Origin: Hydractinia symbiolongicarpus
Taxonomy: Eukaryota; Cnidaria; Hydrozoa; Anthoathecata; Hydractiniidae
Reading direction: 5' to 3'
DNA: 64,000 nt
Assembly: GCF_029227915.1 (NCBI RefSeq)
Contig: NC_079876.1
Span: 14,570,001-14,634,000, forward strand
Positions within the stretch are counted from its first letter, which is position 1. Each line of letters begins with the position of its first letter. Both the position numbers and the translations under genes were made by a program. This document shows, in pieces, positions 23,520-34,400 of this stretch. The notes beneath the pieces were generated by a model, which was not told where the DNA came from, made no database searches, and saw nothing but the letters and a program-made list of their open reading frames with translations.

Positions 23520-26200
23520 CGCGATTAAAGTTTCTCATTTCTTCTCATCTCAATATTTGTACTATATCCACAGAACTCAACCAAATAACGTTTTGTACAT
23601 TTTTATATTAAATAAGAGAACATTATACGAATTTCCAATACAAAAACCGACAAAAAAGCTTTCTAGTTACACATGTATCTTTTGTAGCGCTCAAGTTTCT
23701 ATTCTTTGTTTTTCAAAAAAGAAGCTTTGTTGATGGAAGGACATGCCAAGTATTTTCAGGGGGTAAATGTACCCATTTTCTTCAATCTTTGTAACTTTAT
23801 AACGGCTGCATGTAATGCTGATAATGCAGTTTCTAAAACAGCTTTGTCAAAACAACCACTTGTAAGTCAGTAGCTTCTGCAACACATTTATGACCTACCA
23901 TAATCATAAGATTGATTTTTATTTATACAATAATAATACCCCGTTTTACCAACTTATCTAGACCCGAACATTATTTGATTTTATATCACGCATTTCAATG
24001 GTCCTCCATCACGGAGAAAATTTCAACGTTACATAAAATTTGTTTACATTTGTGCGCAAAAAAAGCGCGTGCAGAGGAAAAATATTGCTGAACTGTAAAA
24101 AAAATAAATTGGCTTGTAAAGTATGAAAGGTTTTTTAATGAAGCAAATGATAAAGTTTTTTGACAAAAAGAACGTTAAAAAAAGCGATTAAGTATATTTA
24201 TTTCTTAAAAATAAAATAAAATATTTTGCTAAGAACGTTGCTTGAGCCAGTAAAAGACACCTCATCACTTTGCATCATTATTAATTTCTCCCTTGTGAGA
24301 CAGAAGAGGTTCGAAGTCGTGTGGCTGTAGCTTTGTAAAGTCTTTCTCATGAAGAGAATTATCCGATTCTATGTTTTATATAACATTTTTTTTTAAAATA
24401 TTTTTTTTTCAATGGAGTGCTCCTTTAACTAAGTTTTCTTTGAGATATTAAAATTGAGTTTTTTATATAATAATTTTTCAGTGCAACCCGAATTAAAATC
24501 AACCAATATGCATAAAGCCAGCATGGCCACATCTAACATTAAAGAAGAAAAGATTTCCCAATAATGATCACATGAGCAAAGAACAATAGAAGTTCTTGCC
24601 TTAAAGTATTGTCCAAATTTCTTTCATACAAGACAAAAAATATCTTCGGATCAATTGTATTTCAAGTGGCAAAAAGTATTCCTACTACTAAAGTGAACAC
24701 ACAGCACTATTTGTCTTTCTTTAAAAAATAAGCTTACTCAAAATAATTAACAAAATTCAATCTAGGTCAGGCTACAGAAATATAATTATATGCTTAACTC
24801 AGATATCTTTGAATAGATGACGTACACTGTCTCTTTTTTTCAAAAATAAATATAAATGTGCCAGCTCTTTCAGAACATGTATTCAGTATGGAATTAGCTG
24901 CATTTCATGTTGGTGATAATTATATTTAAAAAAATATTCTCTTTATATAAAAAATCAACCCTGGCCTACTTTTCCACCACATCAGATTTTTAAAACTAAC
25001 GTTTTCCTCAAAAAATTATTTTTTAATCTTTTTATAAAATTATTATTCAGCAGATAATTGAAAAAACAACAACCCCAATTTAAACTTTTTATTAGGAAAT
25101 TTCCACAGTTAATGTGTACCATTAATAGCATGGCTTTCCAATGAATGGCTGTAATAAGTATTATGACAATCAACAGCGTAAGTTATTGTTGCCAGAAATT
25201 GTATACTGGAAAGAATCAATTTTTATATTTAAATTATACCTATTATCATCATTTTCCTCAAAAAGTTATTTTTTGGTCTTATAACAGCAGATCACTGAGA
25301 ATTTACGGAACTAAAAATCTTGTGGTAACATTTTTAAAATTAAAAATCTTGATTTTGTAAACATTAAATGCACAAATCCTAACAAATTATAAATTTTTTT
25401 AAAATAAATTGGAATGATCATCTGTTTTAAAACATCAATGCACATGCATCTTGCCCACGAAAAAAAGAATTGTATGGAGCAAAAGATTGAAATGGAATTG
25501 GAGTTTAAAAAAGAATGTCTTTTAGTAAGGAACACAATCGTTACGAGAAAATATAACCTGCTGTGAAAAGATAATCTGCGGCCATGTTGAGGGGCGGATT
25601 GACACGGCAAACGAAATAGTAGATGATTGCAGTGAATACAACATCGTACGACATAGCCCTCCCTTTGTCATGTATTCCTGCAGTATATATTTGCTATAGG
25701 TTACTTCTACCGACAAAACAATGTGTTAATATATTTAACACTTTTAAACCATTCAATAAGTGAATACTAAAATTAAAAAATTGCATGCGCAAATTCTCCA
25801 ATATAGATTCATGCGTGTTTTTTTTTTCATGGAATTCCTGGTAAAATGTGCATATGTTATACAGTGATAGTCTTGATCTCTAGTTCTGATTCACTGGTGG
25901 GACTGTCAAGATTGAGGCCCTGGACGCCTCTTTAATTTTAATCTTAAATAGATCCCAGTATTGTCATACCATCAGTGAGTCAAACCTTTTGAGCAATCGA
26001 ATTATTTTTATAGATATTTTCTGATACCTCAATATTTCAGCTTTCCTTTCAGGCTGCATCCTTTTCCATTTCTGAAAAGACAACCGATAGCCAATGATAT
26101 ATTGTAGTAATGTTGTGTATCGTAATAATTAATATTTACTTTTAAAATTTCAGAATATAGGTCTATACTTCAAGTTTAAGTATTTTCCAGGTTATTTGAA
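23520..26200. other. Intergenic, no gene seen
   Basis: 2.7 kb of AT-rich sequence with many short random open frames (for example 23515-23733, 25145-25360, 25610-25311). A repeated phrase TTTTCCTCAAAAA(G)TTATTTTTT-like near 25000 and 25250 hints at an old dispersed repeat. No gene could be supported. Confidence 0.35.
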
Positions 26201-26242
26201 ACACTGGTTTGTGTAAAGGAGGAAATCTCGAGGTTACTTGTG

Positions 26243-26390
26243 GGGCCGTAGATTAGTGGTTATAGCTCTCGTACTCTGACCGGAGCTCGATTCCTCTTGA
26301 CGGAGATTCAACATGGGTGAGTGAATCTGAATGTTACCATAGCCCCAGTTTAATTGGTTACCAGAAGTTCAGAATAAAAGAAGTGAAGTT
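26243..26390 (+). repeat. tRNA-derived SINE-like element
   Basis: GGGGCCGTAGATTAGTGGTT at 26243 has an A-box-like TAGATTAGTGGTTAT. GAGCTCGATTCCTC about 35 bp later is B-box-like, and a non-tRNA body of about 80 bp follows. The absence of a matching acceptor stem argues against a functional tRNA. Confidence 0.5.
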
Positions 26391-26640
26391 TATTCAAAAG
26401 AAATACCACAGCCCATTTATCTTTTATCATTCAGCACAGTGGGTGTTCTTTTTGACTTACCAATTACAGGCTTTTCATTAGTAGCTAGCTAAACATTGGC
26501 TTTATAGTAAAAATAAATATACAGCTACTTTACCACCGAAAGCCTTAATACAAGCTGGAATTCAGAATTGACAGTTCTTTATGCATTTCAAGCCTTCAAA
26601 GAGTGGAAACACTTTGAACGATAACTGGCAAATTACATAA

Positions 26641-26998
26641 AGCGGACGTCGCAAATATCTGGTGTTAGAGTCATTTGAGCACCAAAAATAGAGTCGGTCG
26701 GTAGATCGGCGAATGATAACTCAAAATTTCGAAAAATTTTATCCAACCATCCAGCCATTAACGCGCGCCATTAAATCGCCAATATTTAATGATAACTTTG
26801 GCACCTCCTGCAGTTTCCGCGTGAACACTTTTCACATTTTAAAGCGAAGCACAACAATCGCTGCAATCGCTGTGGAGAGACAACAAGCGTATAATATTTT
26901 TTGTCATTTTAGTTTTTCCGACTCAGTATATCAAAAATTTCGATCAAAAATTAGGGTCAGTCGGGTGACTCTAACACCAAATATTTGTGACGTCCGCC
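26641..26998. mobile_element. PIF/Harbinger-like MITE, about 358 bp
   Basis: Inverted ends GCGGACGTCGCAAATATCTG then GTGTTAGAGTCA (left) and GCGGACGTCACAAATATTTG then GTGTTAGAGTCACC (right, read inward) match over about 33 bp. TAA occurs on both sides (26638-26640 and 26999-27001), the 3-bp target typical of PIF/Harbinger. The 100-codon open frame at 26713-27015 spans the element and has no transposase motif. Confidence 0.7.
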
Positions 26999-27017
26999 TA
27001 ATCATTAATAAATAAAT

Positions 27018-27144
27018 ACTGACCGGTTTTGATAACGTACTGTGAAATACAAAGCCTGGCTCTAAAGTACAGACCGAGCTTGTGAGGTCTGTGCCCCTGA
27101 CAAATGGCTTTGTATTTTACAGGGCAGAATCAAAACCGGTCAGT
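27018..27144. repeat. Short palindromic MITE with about 40-bp arms
   Basis: ACTGACCGGTTTTGATAACG then TACTGTGAAATACAAAGCC is mirrored by GGCTTTGTATTTTACAGGGC then AGAATCAAAACCGGTCAGT. The central loop contains a smaller inverted pair (CAGACC..GGTCTG). It sits 20 bp from the preceding MITE. Confidence 0.7.
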
Positions 27145-27522
27145 AGCCATTTTATAGCTGAAATCTATTCTCATCTTTAAAACAACAATCAAATTTTGCA
27201 CATGATTAGATGGAATACCAATACATGGAATCACAGTCCTGATATTTACTTGCGCACGCATCTAAGTGATTATGTAATGCCCGATGCGCACGCAGAAATG
27301 GAGGTAAAAATGTAAACAAACTAATCAGAAAAGTTACCTCAATTTCTGCGCGCGCAGGAAAAATACGGCACTATAATTGAGTGTATGGCAAATTTTAATC
27401 CACAACTACTTAAATTAGAATGTACAGTTCAAATTTTAAAGGGAGAAGAAAACGTTCGAAATTACGTTAAAAGCGAACCAACCAAAAAGGGTATTTGTTT
27501 CAGTTATTTTAAACCGACTTAC

Positions 27523-27775
27523 CCTTCCAAACATTCCAACATTCGTCTGAATCAAATGTCTTTTTGCATGTTACGCAGAAGCAAATTGTATGTTCAGCAG
27601 TGGCTTTTACTTCTACTTTTTGCTCATGAGCAATCAGAGCTCTTACAGCCAACGTTCCATGTGATCCAGATGTTGGAAGCCCACGCTGGGAAAGGAAAAA
27701 TTGAAGTTCAGCCATAGAAAGTTCTAAAAAATTCTGCAAACATTTAATATCTTCAACCGAAGCCATCAAGCTCAC
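27523..27775 (-). CDS. SAP-like domain exon, partial gene
   Basis: On the minus strand ATG at 27775 opens a frame containing MAELQFFLSQRGLPTSGSHG then TLAVRALIAHEQK, a SAP-like helix-turn-helix pattern (LxxxLxxRGLxTxGxKxxLxxR). It continues with CFCVTCKKTFDSDECW, a possible zinc-binding cysteine pair, and ends at a consensus GTAAGT donor (27522-27517) in phase 1. N-terminal RGLPTSG modules of this kind occur, from memory, in cnidarian transposon-related proteins with SWIM and YqaJ nuclease domains; assignment to that group is inference. No following exon was recognised to the left, so it is a partial gene or an orphan exon. The plus-strand open frame 27385-27717 mostly overlaps it and is treated as a shadow. 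Confidence 0.45.
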
Positions 27776-27929
27776 TTGATTTAACTTTTTAGCTTTTTTA
27801 ATTAATTTTTTTGTGTAAAATATATAAGAATTGATTAAAAATTAACTTGTATAAACAGAAAAACCACGCCACCACATAAACTTCGCATCCCTGCTAGCAG
27901 CGGTGTTGTATTTTGTCATAGTGATTACC

Positions 27930-28110
27930 CAGAATGTTTTGCGGAACCGTGAAAGATCTATTACGTCTACCGTTAATGATCGATTAGGCCCCTTCGGGCT
28001 TATTTGTCAAAATGGGTTTTGGGGGACGGGGCTTATTCGGGAGGGGCGTGGCGGGGGGTTCAATGGGAGGGGGGACTTATAAAATTATGCAAAAGTCTTA
28101 GTGTGCTAAA
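27930..28110. repeat. G-rich low-complexity stretch
   Basis: Around 28010-28075 the plus strand is strongly G-rich (GGGGGACGGGGCTTATTCGG, then further G runs ending GGGAGGGGGGACTTAT). This is unlike the surrounding AT-rich DNA. Several G-runs of four or more could support a quadruplex. No gene is present. Confidence 0.45.
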
Positions 28111-28173
28111 AAATAAAAACAACAATTTTAATAAACACAACATATATTTCTAAAAGTATAATAAAAACAAACA

Positions 28174-28350
28174 CTAATCGATCTCAATATCACTATTGCC
28201 TTCTTCGTCCTCGTCTACGATCGTCTCTAAGGGAGCCGCATCAATCATTTCCTCGGCATCTGGGATAAATGGGTTGTCTTTCGTCTCGTTTACCAGTTGT
28301 ATTTGTTCATTGAGCATTGAGGGTATTTCGAACTCGTTGGGTGAGCGCAG
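28174..28350 (-). pseudogene. Acidic C-terminal exon remnant, truncated by a repeat
   Basis: The minus-strand frame reads EFEIPSMLNEQIQLVNETKD then NPFIPDAEEMIDAAPLE then TIVDEDEEGNSDIEID and stops at TAG (28176-28174). Composition is clearly protein-like, with an acidic tail seen in many transposase-like and nuclear proteins. I do not recognise the family. At about 28333 the sequence passes into the flank of the composite decamer element (TTGGGTGAGCGCAG), so the upstream coding sequence was probably cut off by insertion or recombination. No upstream exon was found. Confidence 0.45.
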
Positions 28351-28520
28351 AAGAACACAAGATGTGAAATTGAAAAGGAATATTTAGGCGGGTCTCCTAA
28401 ATTTGCTTCTTTGTATGTGATATTATGATGAACACTGGCAAATCAACGTTTATGCCTTGTTTATCTGCCAACTACACTTGATTTACTGAGAAAAAGCTCT
28501 TTGTAGGATGTAAACATATC
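28333..28520. repeat. Array-less partial copy of the composite repeat flank
   Basis: GATGTGAAATTGAAAAGGAA, AATATTTAGGCGGGTCTCCT and ATATTATGATGAACACTGGC here closely match 28965-29045 (GATGTGAAATTGAAAATGAA, AATATTTAGGCGTGTCTGCT), same orientation. They match 11780-11870 in reverse. The copy carries only flank sequence and no decamers, and is more diverged than the other two. Confidence 0.8.
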
Positions 28521-28889
28521 CAAATTTAGTTTTGCTTCACCCAGTGAACGGCTATCATGAATTGCGTTTGAACATATAAACTACATTGAAAAGGCTTCAT
28601 TTATTTTTTCCATGAAGACTTTTGTAGTGTTTTCGCAAATACTAAACACGGTAGAGCAATTTTAAAGTAACAATTTCTGCACTTGAAAATTATGAAGTAT
28701 GGATGACATTACACACTGGTTGTTCACGTTCCAGCTCAAAGATAGAAATTTCGACTATTCTTTCATAAAACCGCAACTAGACATTCAACAATCAAGAGCA
28801 AAATTAATATCCCCAAAGTAACTTGTGAGGAATTGACGATTGATGTATGAATACAAAGCATAATAGTGAACACTCATGTTATTTAGGAC

Positions 28890-29170
28890 ATACATTGCTT
28901 GTAGTGTATTCTCTAAGGCTCAAACAAACGGATCATGTCTCGTTGGGTAAGCGCAGTAAAACACAGGATGTGAAATTGAAAATGAATATTTAGGCGTGTC
29001 TGCTAAATTTGTTTCTTTGTCTCTGATATTATGATGACCACAGGCGAATCGGCCATCATCCCTTGCTTATCTACCAACTACAAGTGATGTACTGATAAGA
29101 ATCTCTTTGTGCGAAGATGTCACGATAATTTTTTGTTTGTATATAGTGCGAGACCATTATGAACGCCTCT
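28890..29170. repeat. Unique flank of composite repeat element, copy 2 inner side
   Basis: Reverse-complement counterpart of 11700-11900, including ACATACATTGCTTGTAGTGT, GATCATGTCTCGTTGGGTAA and AAATTTGTTTCTTTGTCTCT. It adjoins the second array, so both copies have the order flank-array-flank with opposite orientation. Confidence 0.8.
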
Positions 29171-30520
29171 TTACTACAAAGAAATACGCTCTACTACAGG
29201 CTACTACACTCTACTACAGAAAAATACGCTTTACTACAGAGAAATACATTCTACTACGCTCTACTACACGTTACTACACTCTACTACAAGCTACTACAGG
29301 CTACTACACTCTACTACAGAGAAATACGCTTTATTACAGAGAAATACATTCTACTACGCTCTACTACACGCTACTACACTCTACTACAAGCTACTACAGG
29401 CTACTACACTCTACTACAGAGAAATACGCTTTATTACAGAGAAATACATTCTACTACGCTCTACTACACGCTACTACGCTCTACTACACGCTACTACGCT
29501 CTACTACACGCTACTACACTCTACTACAGAGAAATACGCTTTACTACAGAGAAATACATTCTACTACGCTCTACTACACGCTACTACACTCTACTACAAG
29601 CTACTACAGGCTACTACACTCTACTACAGAGAAATACGCTTTACTACAGAGAAATACATTCTACTACGCTCTACTACACGCTACTACACTCTACTACAAG
29701 CTACTACAGGCTACTACACTCTACTACAGAGAAATACGCTTTACTACAGAGAAATACATTCTACTACGCTCTACTACACGCTACTACACTCTACTACAAG
29801 CTACTACAGGCTACTACACTCTACTACAGAGAAATACGCTCTACTACACGCTACTACACTCTACTACAGGGAAATTCGCTTTACTACAGAGAAATACGCT
29901 CTACTACAGAGAAATACATTCTACTACGCTCTACTACAGGCTACTACACTCTACTACAGAGAAATACGCTCTACTACACGCTACTACACTCTACTACAGG
30001 GAAATTCGCTTTACTACAGAGAAATACGCTCTACTACAGAGAAATACATTCTACTACGCTCTACTACAGGCTACTACACTCTACTACAGAGAAATACGCT
30101 TTACTACAGAGAAATACATTCTACTACGCTGTACTACACGCTACTACGCTCTACTACACGCTACTACACTCTACTACAGAGAAATACGCTTTACTATAGA
30201 GAAATACATTCTACTACGCTCTACTACGCTCTACTACACGCTACTACACTCTACTACACGCTACTACACTCTACTACAGAGAAATACGCTTTACTACAGA
30301 GAAATACATTCTACTACGCTCTACTACACGCTACTACGCTCTACTACACGCTACTACACTCTACTACAGAGAAATACGCTTTACTAAAGAGAAATACATT
30401 CTACTACGCTCTACTACACGCTACTACACTCTACTACAGGCTACTACACTCTACTACAGAGAAATACGCTTTACTACAGAGAAATACATTCTACTACGCT
30501 CGACTACAGGCTACTACACT
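29171..30520. repeat. 10-bp-unit satellite array 2, inverted relative to array 1
   Basis: About 135 decamers that are reverse complements of those in array 1 (CACTCTACTA, CAGGCTACTA, CAAGCTACTA, CACGCTACTA, CGCTCTACTA, CATTCTACTA, CAGAGAAATA). All lie in one 10-bp register from the first unit to CACT at about 30520. Here the plus strand lacks stops in any frame, producing overlapping open frames of 426 aa (29107-30387) and 346 aa (29159-30199). These I attribute to the repeat, not to selection for protein. Confidence 0.95.
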
Positions 30521-30700
30521 TGTGCTTTATGGAGAATAGCACATCATTATCTCCACAAGGCTTGGGAACGTACATAGGTCTAACACATGTTGAATACTAT
30601 ATCTCCTTTATATTCAGGAAGTAATACGTGGACGACTTACCGAAAGGTTCGTCTCGCCGTCCGATATGTAAAGAGACAACAAGCCTGGGATCAAGGTTGG
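30521..30700. repeat. Unique flank of composite repeat element, copy 2 outer side
   Basis: TGTGCTTTATGGAGAATAGC, TTGGGAACGTACATAGGTCT and CAGGAAGTAATACGTGGACG are the reverse complement of the left flank at about 8390-8530. Similarity weakens past about 30640 but partial matches (AGAGACAA, GCCTGGGATC) continue to about 30690. Confidence 0.8.
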
Positions 30701-30776
30701 TGTGTTAGAAGGACAAGTAACTGCGAGGATAGCGCTGCGGTATGAACCATATTGTATCAGCGTAAACAACTAAACA

Positions 30777-30813
30777 ATTAAGCAATTAAACAACATTGTT
30801 TAATTGCTTAATT
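30777..30813. repeat. Near-perfect hairpin
   Basis: TTAAGCAATTAAACAA and its inverse (TTGTTTAATTGCTTAA when read through the centre) flank a 2-4 base loop. It is AT-rich and could be a fold-back remnant. It is not followed by a T-run typical of a terminator, and such terminators are not expected here. Confidence 0.5.
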
Positions 30814-31410
30814 TAGCGTATTAAATTATTAACATTTTAGAACAAACTGAAAATTGTAAGGATTTTCAAAAAAACAGCGCAGCAAAATATTGAAAAAATA
30901 TTCTTCACTGGGCCTACACTGGTTAATGAAACAAATGTCCTTAACTTAGATTTACACAAATATTTATAAAAAAATCTTACTTTTTTCTAGGAAGTATATA
31001 CCAGGTCTTATTTTACACAATAAAACAATATGAAAATATAGCGTTAATCTACACAAGGAAAAAATAATTTAAAAAAAGGCCTATTTTATTTATTTTTCTC
31101 GTGAATTTCAGTTGGTTTCCACAACAGAAAAACTGAATTCTGCAAAGTAAAACTTACTGATTGTGAAATTTTCTAAATTAGAGAATGATGAACAACTTGG
31201 CATGCATATAGTGGCATTCAATAGAAATGTGAACACAAGGATTGTACGAATAACTTTAAACAGCATTCTACTAGTACCGGACTTCTCTTCGATTCCAAAC
31301 ATCCAGTACCAGATCCCTCATTTAACAATAACGGTTAACTTCGTTTTTTTCAACCAAATCAACCAAGCAAGAAAATTATTTTGCAGTCAGAGGAGATTGT
31401 GATTTAAAAC

Positions 31411-34400
31411 TTAATCGACTAGTACGTATTCTTCCGTTGTAGATTCGGGTTTCGGATGTTTTTTCTTCTTTTTATGTTTTTTGTGTCTCCTCCGCGGAGT
31501 TTCAATTTGTATAGTTTGGTGTTCTCTCGTTCCATCGATTAAGTCGTCAGTAGTACGGTTAGGATTAAAACCTTCGTCAAAAACAAATATCGGGTATTCC
31601 GTTTTCTGCATCGGCGGATTTAAAACCTGGAAATAAAGTTGAGAAATTGCAGCTATACTAGTCAGCGAACCCGTGGATAAATCCAGGGGTTCGCCGGTCC
31701 TTTATTTACAACATTTCGTGTGTGTCGCTACGATTTTGTGTCACAGACACAGACTTACAATTTTGTGGTGGTGTCACTCAGTAACACTTTTATAGCGAAA
31801 CAGATGTATGTTTATACTGCTCCGATACTATCTGCAACACATAGGGAAGGGTATTTTTTGACCTTGTGGATGGTCCACTTTGCTAATTTTATCGCAAAAA
31901 CGGAATACATTATGTTGCATAAAGGCATTACATTTTCAAATGAGATTAACACCAAAAACACACAAAAATAAAAAAATAAATGAATAAACAAAAAAATACA
32001 AGCGTCGGGGAAACATTGCCAAACAAACAGTGGCTTAAAAAAAATTTCTTACGCTTTGACAATATTTAAAAAAAAGTGGTCGTTAGTCCGGGAAAAACTC
32101 ACAGTAATTAACACGTTACTGCAAAGTCGATAAACTATATCACATTTGTTATTTGTAGCTTGAAGATCTCGTGCGTGGTTTGTTTTGGCCGATATATATG
32201 ACAATGGCTATTATTATAGACAAAAACAACAACACTCACATCTACAGCTTGTCTACAGAAACTTTCAAAATCTTCTTTATATCTACAATAAAAACCGATA
32301 GCACAAGACGGATCCATCTGGCTAAAAGCCATCTTCTTTGGATATTGACAATGAAAACTCTAAATAAAGCGGACAAGAAATTGCATTGCTTCTACGTGCA
32401 GAAACTTAAATACACCATTTTGCATAGCATGGGGATAAGACTGGCATCAGCCTAGATAGACAGACGGACAAACGGACGATCAGATGTTTACTTACATCTA
32501 CAGGAAAATCTTCCACACTCATGTCCACAGTTTCTTGCAAATAATGAGGATCGAGGTTGATTAATTTTTGATCTAAACCAAACAAACACCATGTTTTGAA
32601 TATAATACCTACAGTTAGAGGAACAAGGGAGGGTAGGGAGGCATGGCTTGTGAGTCGCGGCAAAAGTTAAGTGAACACCCTAAGGCCTACCAGGAATTTA
32701 CGAGATAGAGATTTATTTCTTAACTGATCGGGAGCGGGTTTGTCTTTCTATGAACAAGCCTAGGAGAGAAAAAACTACAATATTTTTTACGTACGCTGCG
32801 TTTCAGGTTCACACTACAAAAATCATGAAGCAAGCATGCAGCAAGAGCAAAAAAAAAGCAACAAATGATATTATATTTGATGTATTTGCTTCAACGTTCA
32901 TACTTTACAGCTACTTTACTTGCTTCATGAGTGTTTACAAAATGCTTGCGTCTGCTTTCACTTCTGCATCGGCTTGTAACCCAGGCAAAAGACAGCACTG
33001 AAAATTGACGTTTGACCAGGAAATGTGCTAACACAGCATAATTTTAACTTTTTGCTATCTGTCAACATGGTAGATCTTATAATAAGGAATAGTAAAATAG
33101 AAAACTATTCCATTTTTTGGAATCGCTAATATCGGTAAACCGTTTCTCAGCATTTAATGCATTATATGCTAGAAAAATCGGTACGGTTTACACCCCCCTC
33201 CGCCACAAACCTCCCCTTCCTTCACCCCTCCTAGAATTCTGATCCAGTTAAATAACCAGTTTTTAGGAATCTTGTTGCAGTTTTACTCTCAAACAATGTT
33301 GTCACCTTAAAAACAGATGGGAAAAATAATCTCACCTTGAAAACCAACAAAATATAATGAATGTTTTGGTCGTCCACCAATGATACCAACACAATGGTCT
33401 AATGTTAATAACGTCTAAAAAAAAATAACTTTCGTATTTACTCTCCACCTCAGGTGTTATGCTCGCAAAAAATCAACTCATATGAGGCGCCAGTGTTTGT
33501 TAATAACAGCTGCAGTTAAAAATCGTTTCTGCAAGTTATAGCTTAGAAATGCTGGTACTGTGGGCGTACCCAGCAATTTTTAGAATTCCTTGACAACATT
33601 TTTGAAAAGTTCCTGAATAATTTTGCATTTTTCAAGTGCAGTATTAACAAAAAACTTTCTACAAACTTTAAAAGTTCTTACGATAATGTTGAAATAACTG
33701 AAAACAAGATGAATAACAAGTGCCTTAGATAAAAACATTTAACGACAAAGAAACATTCCAAAAATTTATAGGATTAAAAATGTGCTCTCCACTTTCTTGC
33801 TTCATAGTGCTGTAAAAATTTATTCGATTTTTAAAATTTGAGCTGTCACAGTTGTCTCAGGAAAAGACCTAACATGATTTTTGTTCGGTGCTGAAGGGTT
33901 GCCTAATTCATCCCCTTTCTTCGGCAATGGAAAGGCAGTATCGTGTTAACCTACTTCTCAGGAGTCACGGCGCTCCATCTGTGGGGACTGTTCTCGGCCG
34001 ATTTTTGATCGCATATCTATGTTTCTCGAGCTACAAGGTTAATAGAATGTTCACTGCCTGGTGCAATAACCATTCCATTAACAAAGTAAAGAACAATGAA
34101 ACGAAGGCCGTGCACCATTAAAGCTTTCTTGGCTGCAGTGTGTACTACCTGGTCATACGCACTAAAATTTTTCTGGCCACGACACCTTTTTTTATCAGAT
34201 TGAAAGTTAGGGCAAGTTAACTTCCAAGCTTTTGCAGAAGGAATTTTTTTTGAACGACCAGTAAAAATTACGAAAACGCTACCATCTTTATTTTAATGGT
34301 AATTGAGCATATTGAGAGTTGACGTTCAAATGCTGGAATCTACCACCATGAACACTTTAATAAAAATAACCTTAAAACTCAACAGCAGTAATGTGAAGAC

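Noticed and set aside
29107-30387. 426-aa and 346-aa plus-strand open frames
   Set aside because: Same cause as array 1: decamer repeats lacking stops on the CTACTA strand.
32601-32608. Acceptor at 32609-32610 for the ATG4 exon beginning [11 protein letters not shown]
   Set aside because: Using it inserts extra residues and breaks phase; the acceptor at 32573-32574 gives [17 protein letters not shown], as in the family.
34017-34190. Minus-strand open stretch (including [16 protein letters not shown]) in an ATG4 intron
   Set aside because: About 54 codons, no recognisable family and no splice continuity with ATG4; could be an old repeat remnant but is unsupported.
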